A stretch of 64,000 bases of DNA from Aggregatilinea lenta (GCF_003569045.1 NZ_BFCB01000002.1:1655506-1719505); one strand, 5' to 3'. Shown: positions 17,629 through 26,907, counted from the stretch's first letter. The notes: generated by a model from the sequence alone, not told the origin. Numbers and translations: made by a program.

Positions 17629-18264
17629 ATGTCGCCAGATAGCAATCATCGCGCACCCAGCCGGTTAGCCCCTATCCGACCCGGTAAGGATTACCCCAAG
17701 CCCTCTCCGCTCGACGTCACGACGGCAGGCACGCGTCCCAGCCCTTCGCGCGACTTCGAGCCGGAGCCGTACGACGTCATCGGGAGCGCCTTCGAGGACG
17801 AGCCGCAGGTCCCTGACGAACCCACCTACGAAGAAGCATCCACTTACGAGCACACCAACGGCAGCCGCGCTTCACGGTCCACTTTCGCACAGCCCCCTGC
17901 CACGCTGCCAGACAGCAGCGGGTCCAGGCGCAACGCCGTGCTGCCGAGCGATGCGCTCGACTGGCAGGCGGCCTCGATGCCAAGCAACCCAAACGAGCTG
18001 TCGAAGAAGGAACGCTACCAACTGCTGATGGAAACGGTGCAGTATTACGAGGATCGCTGGAAGCTGGCCAGCATCCGCACGCTGCATGGCAACCGCATGG
18101 CAGCCTACCTGACCCCGTGCAAGAAGCACCTGGACCTGAAGTCGGCGCTTGCCCGCCAGCAGGTGATGGTCATCTGGCTCGACCAGCACGGCAACTCGGA
18201 CATCAAGGAGCCCCGACCCCGCAGTTTGATCCAGCGCTTCCTCGACTGGCTGCGCGGCGGGTAG
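17629..18264 (+). CDS. Protein of unknown function with disordered N-terminus
   Basis: 211 aa. Residues 1 to about 120 are rich in Pro, Ser, Glu and Asp and look disordered. The rest (from NELSKKERYQLLMETVQYYE to RFLDWLRGG) is helical, with a single Cys in TPCKKHLDLK. I do not recognise the family. It has its own upstream promoter and is followed by a strong terminator, so it is a monocistronic unit. The sequence AAGGTAGG upstream can serve as ribosome site. Confidence 0.65.
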   Translation: MSPDSNHRAPSRLAPIRPGKDYPKPSPLDVTTAGTRPSPSRDFEPEPYDVIGSAFEDEPQVPDEPTYEEASTYEHTNGSRASRSTFAQPPATLPDSSGSRRNAVLPSDALDWQAASMPSNPNELSKKERYQLLMETVQYYEDRWKLASIRTLHGNRMAAYLTPCKKHLDLKSALARQQVMVIWLDQHGNSDIKEPRPRSLIQRFLDWLRGG

Positions 18265-18287
18265 CCGCTCTCTACCACTGACTGCAA

Positions 18288-18311
18288 AGCCCCGGCGACC
18301 GGGGCTTTTTT
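18288..18311 (+). terminator. Rho-independent terminator
   Basis: AGCCCCGG, short loop CGA, CCGGGGCT, then six T. It closes the 17629 gene. Confidence 0.9.
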
Positions 18312-18414
18312 GCGCCTCCTGATCCTTTCCCTCTACTTGTGTCGGGAAGGAGAAAGGCAAAAGCCGGGCGAGCAAGCGCCGCCCCACGGTTCCGTGCTTT
18401 TCATCCATAGTCGC

Positions 18415-18443
18415 TTGACAGCGACTATACCGAACGGTATACT
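18415..18443 (+). promoter_or_regulatory. Near-consensus promoter of the TetR gene, overlapped by its operator
   Basis: TTGACA, 17-nt spacer, TATACT. The -10 region overlaps the palindrome at 18426-18441, so a bound repressor would exclude RNA polymerase. The start codon lies 30 bp downstream. Confidence 0.85.
18426..18441. promoter_or_regulatory. TetR operator, copy 1
   Basis: TATACCGAACGGTATA: two perfect 7-bp arms around AA. The same 14-base core recurs at 19081, ahead of the glycosidase gene. Confidence 0.85.
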
Positions 18444-18472
18444 CTTCATCATCACGGAAAGGATGCACCTGC

Positions 18473-19042
18473 GTGGATACCCGTTCGGAGCTGCTGGCCG
18501 CAGCGCTCACCCTGTTTAGCAGCGAGGGCTACGACGCCGCCGGCGTGCAGCGCATCGTCGAAGCCGCCAACGTCACCAAGCCGACGCTCTACCATTATTT
18601 CGGCAGCAAGCGCGGCCTGTTCGAGGCGCTGGTCCAGGACCGGGGCGAAGGGCTGCTGGCCGACGTGCGGCAGGCGACTGTCTACCACCGCAACATCACC
18701 GGCTCGATCAACACGGTGGTTCACGTTTACTTCGACTACGCGCGCCGCCAGCCGGAGTTCTACCGGATGCTGCTGGCGATGTGGTTCGCGCCGCCCTCGG
18801 CGGAATATTCCCCGGCAGTGCGCGCGCTGCTGGCCCAACAGCAGCACTTGCTGGAAACAATGTTCGAGCGCGCCACCGAGGATCACGGCAACATGCGCGG
18901 GCGGCACATGCTCTACGCGATGAGCCTGAAGGGGCAGATCGACACGTACATCGGGCTGGGGCTGCAAGGCTACGTCGATCTGACGTCAAACGATCTGGTT
19001 TACCGGATGATCCACCAGTTTATGCACGGCATATTCTCGTGA
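18473..19042 (+). CDS. TetR-family transcriptional repressor
   Basis: 189 aa starting at GTG. The N-terminal DNA-binding helix-turn-helix is typical (ALTLFSSEGYDAAGVQRIVE, AANVTKPTLYHYFGSKRGLF). The remaining all-helical region is the ligand and dimerisation domain; the inducer is unknown. Its promoter is overlapped by a palindrome, consistent with autorepression, and the same palindrome sits in the 70-bp gap before the next gene, a GH13 glycosidase. That makes the glycosidase the likely target. A TetR controlling a glycoside hydrolase is less usual than a LacI-type regulator. Confidence 0.92.
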   Translation: MDTRSELLAAALTLFSSEGYDAAGVQRIVEAANVTKPTLYHYFGSKRGLFEALVQDRGEGLLADVRQATVYHRNITGSINTVVHVYFDYARRQPEFYRMLLAMWFAPPSAEYSPAVRALLAQQQHLLETMFERATEDHGNMRGRHMLYAMSLKGQIDTYIGLGLQGYVDLTSNDLVYRMIHQFMHGIFS

Positions 19043-19080
19043 GCACTCGTTTTGAGCGCGCTCTTTTTTTGCCCCGTTTC

Positions 19081-19096
19081 TATACCGAACGGTACA
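19081..19096. promoter_or_regulatory. TetR operator, copy 2
   Basis: TATACCGAACGGTACA, 14 bases identical to copy 1 and 15 of 16 overall. It lies between the TetR stop and the GH13 start (ATG 17 bp downstream). Confidence 0.8.
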
Positions 19097-19112
19097 CAGG
19101 AGATGGCACATC

Positions 19113-20501
19113 ATGACGCAAACGATGACACGATCCACAACGCAAATCATGACGCCGCAATGGATCGACGACGCCCGCTTCTACCACATCTACCCGCTCG
19201 GCCTACTGGGCGCGCCCGCGCGCAACGACTTCAGCGCCGATCCGGTTCCGCGCCTGGAGGCCCTGCACCCGTGGATCGAGCACATCGCCGGGCTGAACCT
19301 GAACGCCGTATACCTGGGGCCGGTGTTCGAATCGACCGCGCACGGCTACGATACCGCCGATTATTTCCGCGTGGACCGGCGGCTGGGTACATGGGACACG
19401 CTGCGCGACGTGATTGCGGCAATGAAAGCGCGCGGGATGCGTGTGATCCTCGACGGCGTGTTCAACCACGTTGGGCGCGATTTTTGGGCATTCCGCGACG
19501 TACTGGCGCACGGGCAAGCGTCCGCTTATACGGGCTGGTTCCACAACATCGACTTCAGCCGCACCAGCCCGTACGGCGATCCGTTCGGCTACGAGGGCTG
19601 GGCGGGCTGCATGGATCTGGTCAAGCTGAACACGTCGCATCCCGGCGTGCGGGGGCACCTGTTCGACGCGGTGAGCACCTGGATCGCGGACTTCGACATC
19701 GACGGACTGCGGCTGGATGCCGCCGACGCACTCGATCACGACTTTCTGCGGGCGCTGGTCGCGCACTGCCACACCATCAAGCCGGATTTTTGGCTGATGG
19801 GCGAAGTCGTGCATGGCGACTACCGGCAGTGGGCAAATCCCGCCATGCTCGACGCGACGACCAATTACGAGCTGTACAAGGGGCTGTATTCCAGCCACGC
19901 GGACCGCAACTATTTCGAGATTGCGTATTCGCTCAACCGCGAGTTCGGGCCGGAGGGAATGTACCGCAACCTGCGGCTGTACACCTTCGCGGACAACCAC
20001 GACGTGAATCGCGTCGCGTCGGACCTCGACGATCCGGCGCATTTGTACCCGCTGTATTTGCTACAGTTCACCGTGCCGGGCGTGCCGTCCGTATATTACG
20101 GCAGCGAGTGGGGCCTCACCGGGACGCGCACCCGATCCAGCGATGCCGCACTGCGCCCGGCGCTCACACTCGACGCGGCGACGGCTGCGCCCCACCCCGC
20201 GCTGGCGAACGCGATCCGGCGGTTCGCCGCCCTGCATCGCGATTTGCCCGCGCTGCGTCATGGCGACTTTCGGCAGGTGCACGTCGATCATGAGCAGATC
20301 GCGTTCGAGCGCCGCGCCGGGGATCAGAGCGTGATCGTGGCGACCAACGCGGCGGACCATCCCGTGACGCTGACGCTCGGCAGGCTGCCGGGGAGTCGCC
20401 TGCGCGACGCGCTCAACGGCGGCCCGGCGATCCCGGTGCATCACGGGCAGGCGACCGTCACGCTGAATTCCGCCTGGGGCGCAGTGTGGGTAGCGGAATG
20501 A
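19113..20501 (+). CDS. GH13 alpha-amylase family glycosidase
   Basis: 462 aa. The four conserved GH13 regions are present: DGVFNH (from D114), GLRLDAADAL with nucleophile D202, GEVV with acid/base E231, and FADNHDV with the transition-state Asp at 297. A small beta-sandwich domain closes the C-terminus. Length and motifs fit a cytosolic neopullulanase or cyclomaltodextrinase-like enzyme that hydrolyses short alpha-glucans; no signal peptide is visible. The ATG follows AGGAG at a good distance. It is preceded by a TetR gene and TetR operator. No sugar transporter is adjacent. Confidence 0.92.
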   Translation: MTQTMTRSTTQIMTPQWIDDARFYHIYPLGLLGAPARNDFSADPVPRLEALHPWIEHIAGLNLNAVYLGPVFESTAHGYDTADYFRVDRRLGTWDTLRDVIAAMKARGMRVILDGVFNHVGRDFWAFRDVLAHGQASAYTGWFHNIDFSRTSPYGDPFGYEGWAGCMDLVKLNTSHPGVRGHLFDAVSTWIADFDIDGLRLDAADALDHDFLRALVAHCHTIKPDFWLMGEVVHGDYRQWANPAMLDATTNYELYKGLYSSHADRNYFEIAYSLNREFGPEGMYRNLRLYTFADNHDVNRVASDLDDPAHLYPLYLLQFTVPGVPSVYYGSEWGLTGTRTRSSDAALRPALTLDAATAAPHPALANAIRRFAALHRDLPALRHGDFRQVHVDHEQIAFERRAGDQSVIVATNAADHPVTLTLGRLPGSRLRDALNGGPAIPVHHGQATVTLNSAWGAVWVAE

Positions 20502-20508
20502 AAAACAG

Positions 20509-20537
20509 CCGTTAGCAGTTAGCGGTTAGTGATTAGC
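20509..20537. repeat. Intergenic repeat type E
   Basis: CCGTTAGCAGTTAGCG followed by GTTAGTGATTAGC: a direct repeat of the unit GTTAG. Its first 16 bases are identical to 39469-39484. Confidence 0.75.
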
Positions 20538-20541
20538 AAGC

Positions 20542-20572
20542 AAAAAGCGGGGCGGATAAACAACCCGCCCCG
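20542..20572 (-). terminator. Terminator of the HxlR gene
   Basis: Read on the minus strand: CGGGGCGG, loop, CCGCCCCG, then CTTTTTG. It lies between convergent genes and could act in both directions. Confidence 0.7.
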
Positions 20573-20585
20573 TCACCCCTCCGCG

Positions 20586-20957
20586 TCAATTGCGCTCGTC
20601 GTAGACGGTCCGCGCGGCGGCGATCTCCCCGATGTGCTGCTCGGCCCAGTCGCGGATCGCGGCGAGCGGCGCGCCGAGCGTTTCGCCCAGCGGCGTCAGC
20701 TCATATTCCACGTGCGGCGGGACCTCCGGATAAATCGTGCGGCTGATCACACCATCACGCTCCAAACGGCGCAGCGTTTGCGCCAGCATCTTCTGCGAAA
20801 TGCCGTGGATCTCGCGCTGAAGCTCGGAAAAGCGCTTGGGGCCATCGTCCAGCAAGCCGATGATCAGCGCGGTCCACTTGTCACCGATCAGGCTGAGCAC
20901 CTGCCGCGTGGGACAGGTTGCTGCATACACGTTGGGAGGGAAGACGTTAGTTTCCAC
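20586..20957 (-). CDS. HxlR-family transcriptional regulator (QorR-like)
   Basis: 123 aa from GTG, with GGAG upstream. It has the HxlR winged-helix pattern: a Cys near the N-terminus (CPTRQVLSLIGDKWTALII), FSELQREIHGISQKMLAQTL and the wing VEYELTPLGETL. HxlR proteins often sense electrophiles through that Cys. It is divergent from a QorB-like reductase gene, the same layout as E. coli ytfH/ytfG (qorR/qorB), so redox or quinone-responsive control of its neighbour is likely. Two palindromes lie in the shared promoter region. Confidence 0.9.
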   Translation of the reverse strand: METNVFPPNVYAATCPTRQVLSLIGDKWTALIIGLLDDGPKRFSELQREIHGISQKMLAQTLRRLERDGVISRTIYPEVPPHVEYELTPLGETLGAPLAAIRDWAEQHIGEIAAARTVYDERN

Positions 20958-20975
20958 GAGGTAACTCCATTACTC

Positions 20976-20991
20976 GAAAGTGCCTACTTTC
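20976..20991. promoter_or_regulatory. Palindrome in the divergent promoter region (candidate HxlR operator)
   Basis: GAAAGT-GCCT-ACTTTC: perfect 6-bp arms. It lies 18 bp upstream of the regulator's own start. Confidence 0.5.
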
Positions 20992-21010
20992 CATTTTACA
21001 GCAACTAACT

Positions 21011-21023
21011 TATAGTAACTATA
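21011..21023. promoter_or_regulatory. Palindrome in the divergent promoter region (candidate HxlR operator)
   Basis: TATAGT-A-ACTATA: perfect 6-bp arms around one base, 33 bp before the qorB-like start. Confidence 0.5.
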
Positions 21024-21056
21024 GATCTTTTGCACGAACAATTCTGGAGGATACCA

Positions 21057-21962
21057 ATGTCAGCGACTCATCAACCAGTCCTGCTCGTCACGGGCGCGTC
21101 CGGTCACATGGGACGCCGCGTGCTCGAGCTGCTGCTCGACGCACAGGCGGGGCCGATCATCGCGACCACCCGTACCCCGGACAGCCTGGCCGAGTTCAGC
21201 GCGCGTGGCGTCACCGTGCGCCACGGCGACTTCAACAATCCCGATACGCTGCCCGCCGCGTTCGCGGGCGCGGATCGCCTGCTGCTGATCAGCACCGACG
21301 TCGTGATGGAGCCGGGGCTGCGCACCCGGCAGCACCTTACCGCCGTCCAGGCCGCACAGACGGCGGGTGTAGGCCACGTGATCTACACGTCGCTGACCAA
21401 CCCCGGCCCAGACTCGCTCGTCAGCCTCGCGCCCGACCACCACGCGACGGAAGAGGCACTGCGGGCCAGCCCGATGAACTGGACGCTGCTGCGCAATAAC
21501 GTGTACGCCGACCCGCTGCCCGGCGCGCTGGCCCAGGCGATCCAGATAGGCAGCCTGTACCGCGCTTCCGGCGATGGCCGCATCGGCTACGTCACGCGTG
21601 AAGACTGCGCCCGCGCCGCTGCCGCCGTCCTGGCCGACGGATTCACGGGGCGGCGCACGCTGGACGTCACGGGGCCGGACGCGCTCTCGGGCGCGGATCT
21701 GGCCGCGCTGGCCACGTCGATCAGCGGCAAGCCGGTGGCGTACGTGCCGCTGCCGCCAGACGTGCTGCGCGAGAATCTGCGCCAGGCGGGTCTGCCCGAT
21801 CCGGTCATTGAGGTGATCGTCACCTTCGACGAATCCGCCGCCGCTGGACAGCTCGACGTGGTGACATCCGCCGTTGAGGAGCTGACCGGGCACGCACCGA
21901 CGCCGGTCGCAGCATTTCTCGCGCAGCACAAAGAGGTGCTCCTGGGGACGCCGCAGCGGTAA
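21057..21962 (+). CDS. NmrA/QorB-like NAD(P)H-binding reductase
   Basis: 301 aa. The Rossmann motif VTGASGHMGRRVLELLL is at the N-terminus. It is followed by ATTRTPDSLAEFSARGVTVR and HGDFNNPDTLPAAFAGADRL, the NmrA/QorB layout of atypical short-chain dehydrogenases. QorB-type enzymes reduce quinones using NADPH. The ATG at 21057 has GGAGG 7 nt upstream; a TTG nine codons earlier is in frame but unlikely. It is divergent from an HxlR gene. It shares a hairpin with the convergent gene downstream. Confidence 0.88.
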   Translation: MSATHQPVLLVTGASGHMGRRVLELLLDAQAGPIIATTRTPDSLAEFSARGVTVRHGDFNNPDTLPAAFAGADRLLLISTDVVMEPGLRTRQHLTAVQAAQTAGVGHVIYTSLTNPGPDSLVSLAPDHHATEEALRASPMNWTLLRNNVYADPLPGALAQAIQIGSLYRASGDGRIGYVTREDCARAAAAVLADGFTGRRTLDVTGPDALSGADLAALATSISGKPVAYVPLPPDVLRENLRQAGLPDPVIEVIVTFDESAAAGQLDVVTSAVEELTGHAPTPVAAFLAQHKEVLLGTPQR

Positions 21963-22000
21963 CGAAGTTGATCGCCCCTGGCCGTAATTTAGCCGCTAGA

Positions 22001-22033
22001 AATAAGCACCATTCATTCCGAGTGGTGCTTATT
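22001..22033. terminator. Bidirectional terminator
   Basis: AATAAGCACCA, loop, then TGGTGCTTATT, followed by TTCTTTC. It lies between convergent genes, and the stop codon of the minus-strand gene is inside it. Confidence 0.85.
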
Positions 22034-22882
22034 TTCTTTCCGATTTACTAAAGGTTTGAGAGTCCGAATCAAATGTTCTTCAAGCTCGCAACGCCCGAAA
22101 TTAACATACTGAAAACGTATGCGACACCTTCCGAGAAAATCAGTAACTATGTCATCTTCTTCCGATGTAAATCCTCGTTTCCTGCCACTTTTGATCTGTA
22201 GGGTAAACCCGAATAGTTCCACGCCAAGATTACGTCGCAATGCGGAAAAATAAGTATGTCTACTGTGAGTAATGTAACGTTCGGCAAGATTCGAACTTTC
22301 GCCAATGTAGACGAGTCTTCCCTGCTCGTCTTCAACAAAATATAAGCCGGGACCAGTGCGGGGATTCGCATCAAACCATGAGGCAGGCTTCTGAGAAAAC
22401 AACTCTTGCTGAGCGAGATCTAATAGCTGATCTTTGTGGGATTGTGCCCAATTCCACGCACCGACAGGAATTTTGCCCTGGTACAAATTTCTTTTTCCGA
22501 GTTGGAATTTATTCAAAGGCGTAGGTAAATTGACTATACCGGTTTCTTCTATTTCTTTACGCCCAATATGCGTTTCCATAACTTGAACACGAAAGTCTGG
22601 CAAAGAAAGATTGGGCACTAATGATAGGCTACTTTTTGAACTCTGGTAATCCTTATAAAAGGTGGATGTTCTCTCACAAAACTGTTGTTTGAGACGCTTA
22701 TCTACATTCTTAGCTTCGCCGATATAGTAAGGTCGGCTTTCATAAGATATCAAGTAGTTACCATAACCATTGTGCTTTACTTGGCTAACCTCAAGAGGAT
22801 GCGCTTGAGTCAAAACGCGCAGACCATCCATTAAAATATCATCAGCGTGTTCTTGGCAAACGAGCCAGTTATTTTGAGCCAT
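22013..22882 (-). CDS. Protein with two GIY-YIG-like domains
   Basis: 289 aa from the ATG at 22882. Two GIY-YIG-type cores are visible. The first is YLISYESRPYYIGEAKNVDKRL (positions about 47-68). The second is GLYFVEDEQGRLVYIGESSNLAERY (about 178-202). The second keeps the two Tyr-containing strands and an Arg in the following helix; the first is also close to consensus. GIY-YIG domains are nucleases of homing, repair (UvrC) and restriction systems. The base composition is clearly more AT-rich than the flanks, suggesting recent acquisition. No partner genes (methylase, intron) are nearby. Catalytic competence needs a structure check. Confidence 0.75.
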   Translation of the reverse strand: MAQNNWLVCQEHADDILMDGLRVLTQAHPLEVSQVKHNGYGNYLISYESRPYYIGEAKNVDKRLKQQFCERTSTFYKDYQSSKSSLSLVPNLSLPDFRVQVMETHIGRKEIEETGIVNLPTPLNKFQLGKRNLYQGKIPVGAWNWAQSHKDQLLDLAQQELFSQKPASWFDANPRTGPGLYFVEDEQGRLVYIGESSNLAERYITHSRHTYFSALRRNLGVELFGFTLQIKSGRKRGFTSEEDDIVTDFLGRCRIRFQYVNFGRCELEEHLIRTLKPLVNRKENKHHSE

Positions 22883-22924
22883 TAAAAACAAGTCTCCAAG
22901 CTCTAGAAACCCTCTTAATCGAGC

Positions 22925-24043
22925 TTAACTTACCACTCGCAAATTACTCTCACCAGCCAACGCAGGGGCCGGGGACGGCTCACGATCGATCTCGGCCCGC
23001 CACACCTTCCACAGCAGCACGCCCCAGATGACCAGCACCAGCGCCGTATTGTAATAGGTGAGCAACTCGCGATGATCGGGGCTGTGCATCACGATGGGCA
23101 GGTTGACCAGTATGAGCAGAATCACGCCTAACCGCTGCTGCTGCTGGAACAGCGGGATCAGTGCGACGGCCAGCAGCGTCAGCACACTGTTGCCGACCGA
23201 GTACGGCGCGATCAGCAGCGAGGCGGCGACCAGCATCCCGGCTTTGTAGCGGGACAGGGTGCGCTGGCTGAACCAGACGATCGCCGCCGTCACCGCCAGC
23301 ACTGCCGCCCACAGTATCCAGTTGATCGCGTCCGGCACGCCGAGGCGTTCCAGAGAGGCCATCAGGCTCATATCCACGACCGTGTGACGCTCAGGGATGC
23401 CGAATACCGCGTCGATCCAGGCGGGTCCGCGCCACAGGAAGCCGAGCGCGACGGGGATCAGCACATAAACGCCGGTCCTCAGCAGCAGGCGCGGCGAAAA
23501 CGTAAGTAGCATATAGAGGCCCAGGCAGGCCAGGAACAACACCGCAACCTGGGGCTTGGACGTGGCGAACAAGATCCCGAACGCAAGCGACAGCGGGTCT
23601 TTTTTGGCGTAGCCGTAGAGCGACAGCAGGATGCCGCCGATGACAACTGCCTCGACGTTGCCGTCCGCGTACTGGCGCAGGGCCGGGAACGACGCGACCG
23701 TCAGCAGGATGCTGGCCCAATACAGCTTCTTCTTGCGTACGACCGGCACGCTGGCGATTAGCACGGCCAGCGTGAGGTACATCATGAGGCCCCAGGAGGT
23801 TTTCATCGGCATCTGGCCGAGGATCAGCAGCGGGAAAATACTCCACGGCGCGTTGCGAAACTTGAAATCCTCGTAATTCAGTGGGCCGCGCAGGCCGTGC
23901 CAGATATCGTACCAGTCGATAGCAAGCGATGTCCCTTCGATCTTGATCCGGCTGGCGAAAACGGCGAACATCACAGCCACCAGCAGAAACAGAATCCCAC
24001 TGATAGCCCATTCGGTGTACTTCGACTTCATCTGGCGCGACAT
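22925..24043 (-). CDS. Polytopic membrane protein, GT87/DUF2029-like
   Basis: 372 aa with about nine hydrophobic segments from residue 12 onward. An extracytoplasmic loop (about 37-70: LAIDWYDIWHGLRGPLNYED) carries several acids, as in polyprenol-phosphate-dependent mannosyltransferases (DUF2029/GT87). An interior ATSKPQVAVLFLACLG segment is also typical of that group. The reaction is not proven. The start at 24043 begins MSRQMKSKYTEW; Met5 is an alternative. It is alone between an AT-rich gene and the M32 peptidase. Confidence 0.65.
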   Translation of the reverse strand: MSRQMKSKYTEWAISGILFLLVAVMFAVFASRIKIEGTSLAIDWYDIWHGLRGPLNYEDFKFRNAPWSIFPLLILGQMPMKTSWGLMMYLTLAVLIASVPVVRKKKLYWASILLTVASFPALRQYADGNVEAVVIGGILLSLYGYAKKDPLSLAFGILFATSKPQVAVLFLACLGLYMLLTFSPRLLLRTGVYVLIPVALGFLWRGPAWIDAVFGIPERHTVVDMSLMASLERLGVPDAINWILWAAVLAVTAAIVWFSQRTLSRYKAGMLVAASLLIAPYSVGNSVLTLLAVALIPLFQQQQRLGVILLILVNLPIVMHSPDHRELLTYYNTALVLVIWGVLLWKVWRAEIDREPSPAPALAGESNLRVVS

Positions 24044-24129
24044 TGATCCGATCCTAAAAGCATGCGGCTAGCCGTGCTCATTGTAGTGCAAAGCAATCCG
24101 AAGGCAACTGAGCGCAGCGAGGAGGCAGC

Positions 24130-24157
24130 AAAAAAGGCGGCCCTCAAGCCGCCTTTT
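24130..24157 (-). terminator. Terminator of the M32 carboxypeptidase gene
   Basis: On the minus strand: AAAAGGCGGC, short loop, GCCGCCTTTTTT. It starts about 20 bp after the stop codon. Confidence 0.85.
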
Positions 24158-24176
24158 CGTTTTGCAGTTCGCCGGT

Positions 24177-25679
24177 CTACAGGTCGTAGATTGCGGTGTA
24201 CTTGTTCTTCAGGTAGCGCACGAACGAGCGCGTCTGGATCTTCTCGCCGGTCACGCGCTGAGTTAGCTCCTGCGGCCAGTACTTGCGCCCGTACTGGTGG
24301 ATGTTCTCACGCAGCCACGCCAGCAGCGGCTCGAAGTTGCCCTGCTCGATCTGTTCCGGGATGGCGGGTACGTCCTTGAGCGCCTGATCCCAGTATTGCA
24401 CCGAGAGGAAGTTGCCCAGCGAGTAGGTCGGGAAGTAACCGACCAGACCGGACGACCAGTGCACGTCCTGCAAGATGCCTTTGGCGTCGGTGGGCGGCAC
24501 AATGCCCATGTACTGCTCCATCTTGGCGTTCCAGGCTGCGGGCGCATCCGCGACGGCCAGCTTGCCTTCGAGCAGGTCGTTTTCCATCTCGAAGCGCAGC
24601 ATGATGTGCAGGTTATAGGTCACCTCGTCGGCCTCGACGCGGATCAGTGAGCGCGATACGGCGTTGATCATGCGGTAGAACTCGTCCACCGAGACGCTGC
24701 CGAACTGCTGCGGGAAGGTCGCTTGCAGCGCCGGATAGTAGTGGTTCCAGAAGCCCCGGCTGCGCCCGACGATGTTTTCCCACAGGCGCGACTGGCTCTC
24801 GTGCACGCCGAGCGACACGCCGCCCGCCAGGGCCGTGCCCTCGTACTTCTGCGCGCAACCCTGCTCGTACATGGCGTGGCCGGTTTCGTGGATCGAGCCA
24901 AACAGCGCCGTCGGCAGGTAATCAGGATAGTAGCGTGTGGTGATGCGTATGTCGTTGATCGAGAAGCCGGTCGTGAACGGATGCACGGCCTTATCCTGCC
25001 GCCCGCGCGTCATGTCATAGCCGAGCTGCTTGATCACCGCCAGCCCGAACTCCGCCTGCTTGTCCACGTCGTACTGCTCGTGCAGCAGTGACTCATCCAC
25101 GTGATCCAGACGCTCGAAGATGGCCGCGACGAACGGCACGAGATCCTCACGCAGGCCCGCGAACAACGTCTCGACGTCGTTGGTCTTCATACCCGGCTCG
25201 TACTCGTCGAGCAGCGCGTCGTAGGGGCGCTCCTCGTAACCGAGCGCCTCGGCCTTCTGGCGCATCAGGTCGTAGATCTTCTCGAGCGTCGGGGCGAATC
25301 CGGCGAAGTCGTTCTCCGCGCGGGCCTTCGCCCAGACTTCGTGCGCCAGGGTCGTTTCGCGCGCGATGGCAGTCACCAGCGAAGTCGGCAGCTTGGTCTG
25401 GATGTCGAAGTCGTGGCGGATGACGCGCACCAGGGCTGCGTCGTCGCTGTCCGGGTCGGCATCCTTCACGGCAGCTTCCGCGTTTTCGATCAGGCGGGCG
25501 GTATCGTCGTCCACGAACAGCTCGTGCGCCAGCTTGCTCAACGTCGCCAGCTGTTCGGCACGCGCGTTTGCGCCGCCGGACGGCATGTACGTCTGCTGAT
25601 CCCAGCCCAGCAGCGCCGCCGCATAGTTGAGGTTGAGCACGTCCGCCAGACGTAGATTGAGCGCTTGCACTTCTTCCAT
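24177..25679 (-). CDS. M32-family metallocarboxypeptidase
   Basis: 500 aa, the normal family length. The zinc site HETGH (H264, E265, H268) is visible in SIHETGHAMYEQG, and the downstream segment HESQSRLWENIVGRS carries the third-ligand region. The N-terminus (LGWDQQTYMPSGG, then ARAEQLATL) matches the family. These enzymes are cytosolic and remove C-terminal residues with broad specificity. I took the ATG at 25679, which begins MEEVQALNLRLADVL; a frame open for 15 more codons upstream lacks family similarity. Monocistronic, with its own terminator. Confidence 0.93.
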   Translation of the reverse strand: MEEVQALNLRLADVLNLNYAAALLGWDQQTYMPSGGANARAEQLATLSKLAHELFVDDDTARLIENAEAAVKDADPDSDDAALVRVIRHDFDIQTKLPTSLVTAIARETTLAHEVWAKARAENDFAGFAPTLEKIYDLMRQKAEALGYEERPYDALLDEYEPGMKTNDVETLFAGLREDLVPFVAAIFERLDHVDESLLHEQYDVDKQAEFGLAVIKQLGYDMTRGRQDKAVHPFTTGFSINDIRITTRYYPDYLPTALFGSIHETGHAMYEQGCAQKYEGTALAGGVSLGVHESQSRLWENIVGRSRGFWNHYYPALQATFPQQFGSVSVDEFYRMINAVSRSLIRVEADEVTYNLHIMLRFEMENDLLEGKLAVADAPAAWNAKMEQYMGIVPPTDAKGILQDVHWSSGLVGYFPTYSLGNFLSVQYWDQALKDVPAIPEQIEQGNFEPLLAWLRENIHQYGRKYWPQELTQRVTGEKIQTRSFVRYLKNKYTAIYDL

Positions 25680-25993
25680 GTGGTCTCTCTCTTTCAGCCC
25701 AGGAGCGGTCTTATCCTGTTTCATATACGAAGGCAGTGTCAGTTTTTGGCCTGCCGAAGGATTGAAGTGAATGCTTAAGACTACCGGACGAGCGCACGAA
25801 CGGCAATAAAAAACCGCGGCGCACGCCGTGCCGTTCGGCAGCGATAGGCCGCCAACGTCCCTTACATGAATTTATACGCTTTTCACACTATTTATAGACT
25901 GTTGCAGTATCATGAACGATAACACTTACGTGAATACGCATTCTCCCAAGGATGCAACTCCCGCCCCGCCACATAGAGACATGGAGACATCCG
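25680..25993. other. Intergenic region between divergent M32 and sulfurtransferase genes
   Basis: No gene seen. A small GC hairpin followed on the minus strand by six T (about 25807-25835) lies in the M32 leader and could act as an attenuator. The AT-rich part from 25860 to 25920 probably holds the promoters. Confidence 0.4.
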
Positions 25994-26833
<840 letters not shown>

Positions 26834-26846
26834 CCACAAGGATGAC

Positions 26847-26882
26847 AAAAAAACCGGGCACAGGAAATTCCTGTGCCCGGTT
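26847..26882 (-). terminator. Terminator of groEL
   Basis: On the minus strand: AACCGGGCACAGGAA, its complement, then seven T. It is a long perfect stem about 25 bp past the groEL stop. Confidence 0.92.
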
Positions 26883-26907
26883 GGCCTATCAATCGGCCAG
26901 CGGCAGA

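Noticed and set aside
22001-22033. Hairpin as a group I intron or homing site for the GIY-YIG gene
   Set aside because: A simple stem with flanking T-runs; it fits a bidirectional terminator and no intron structure is visible.
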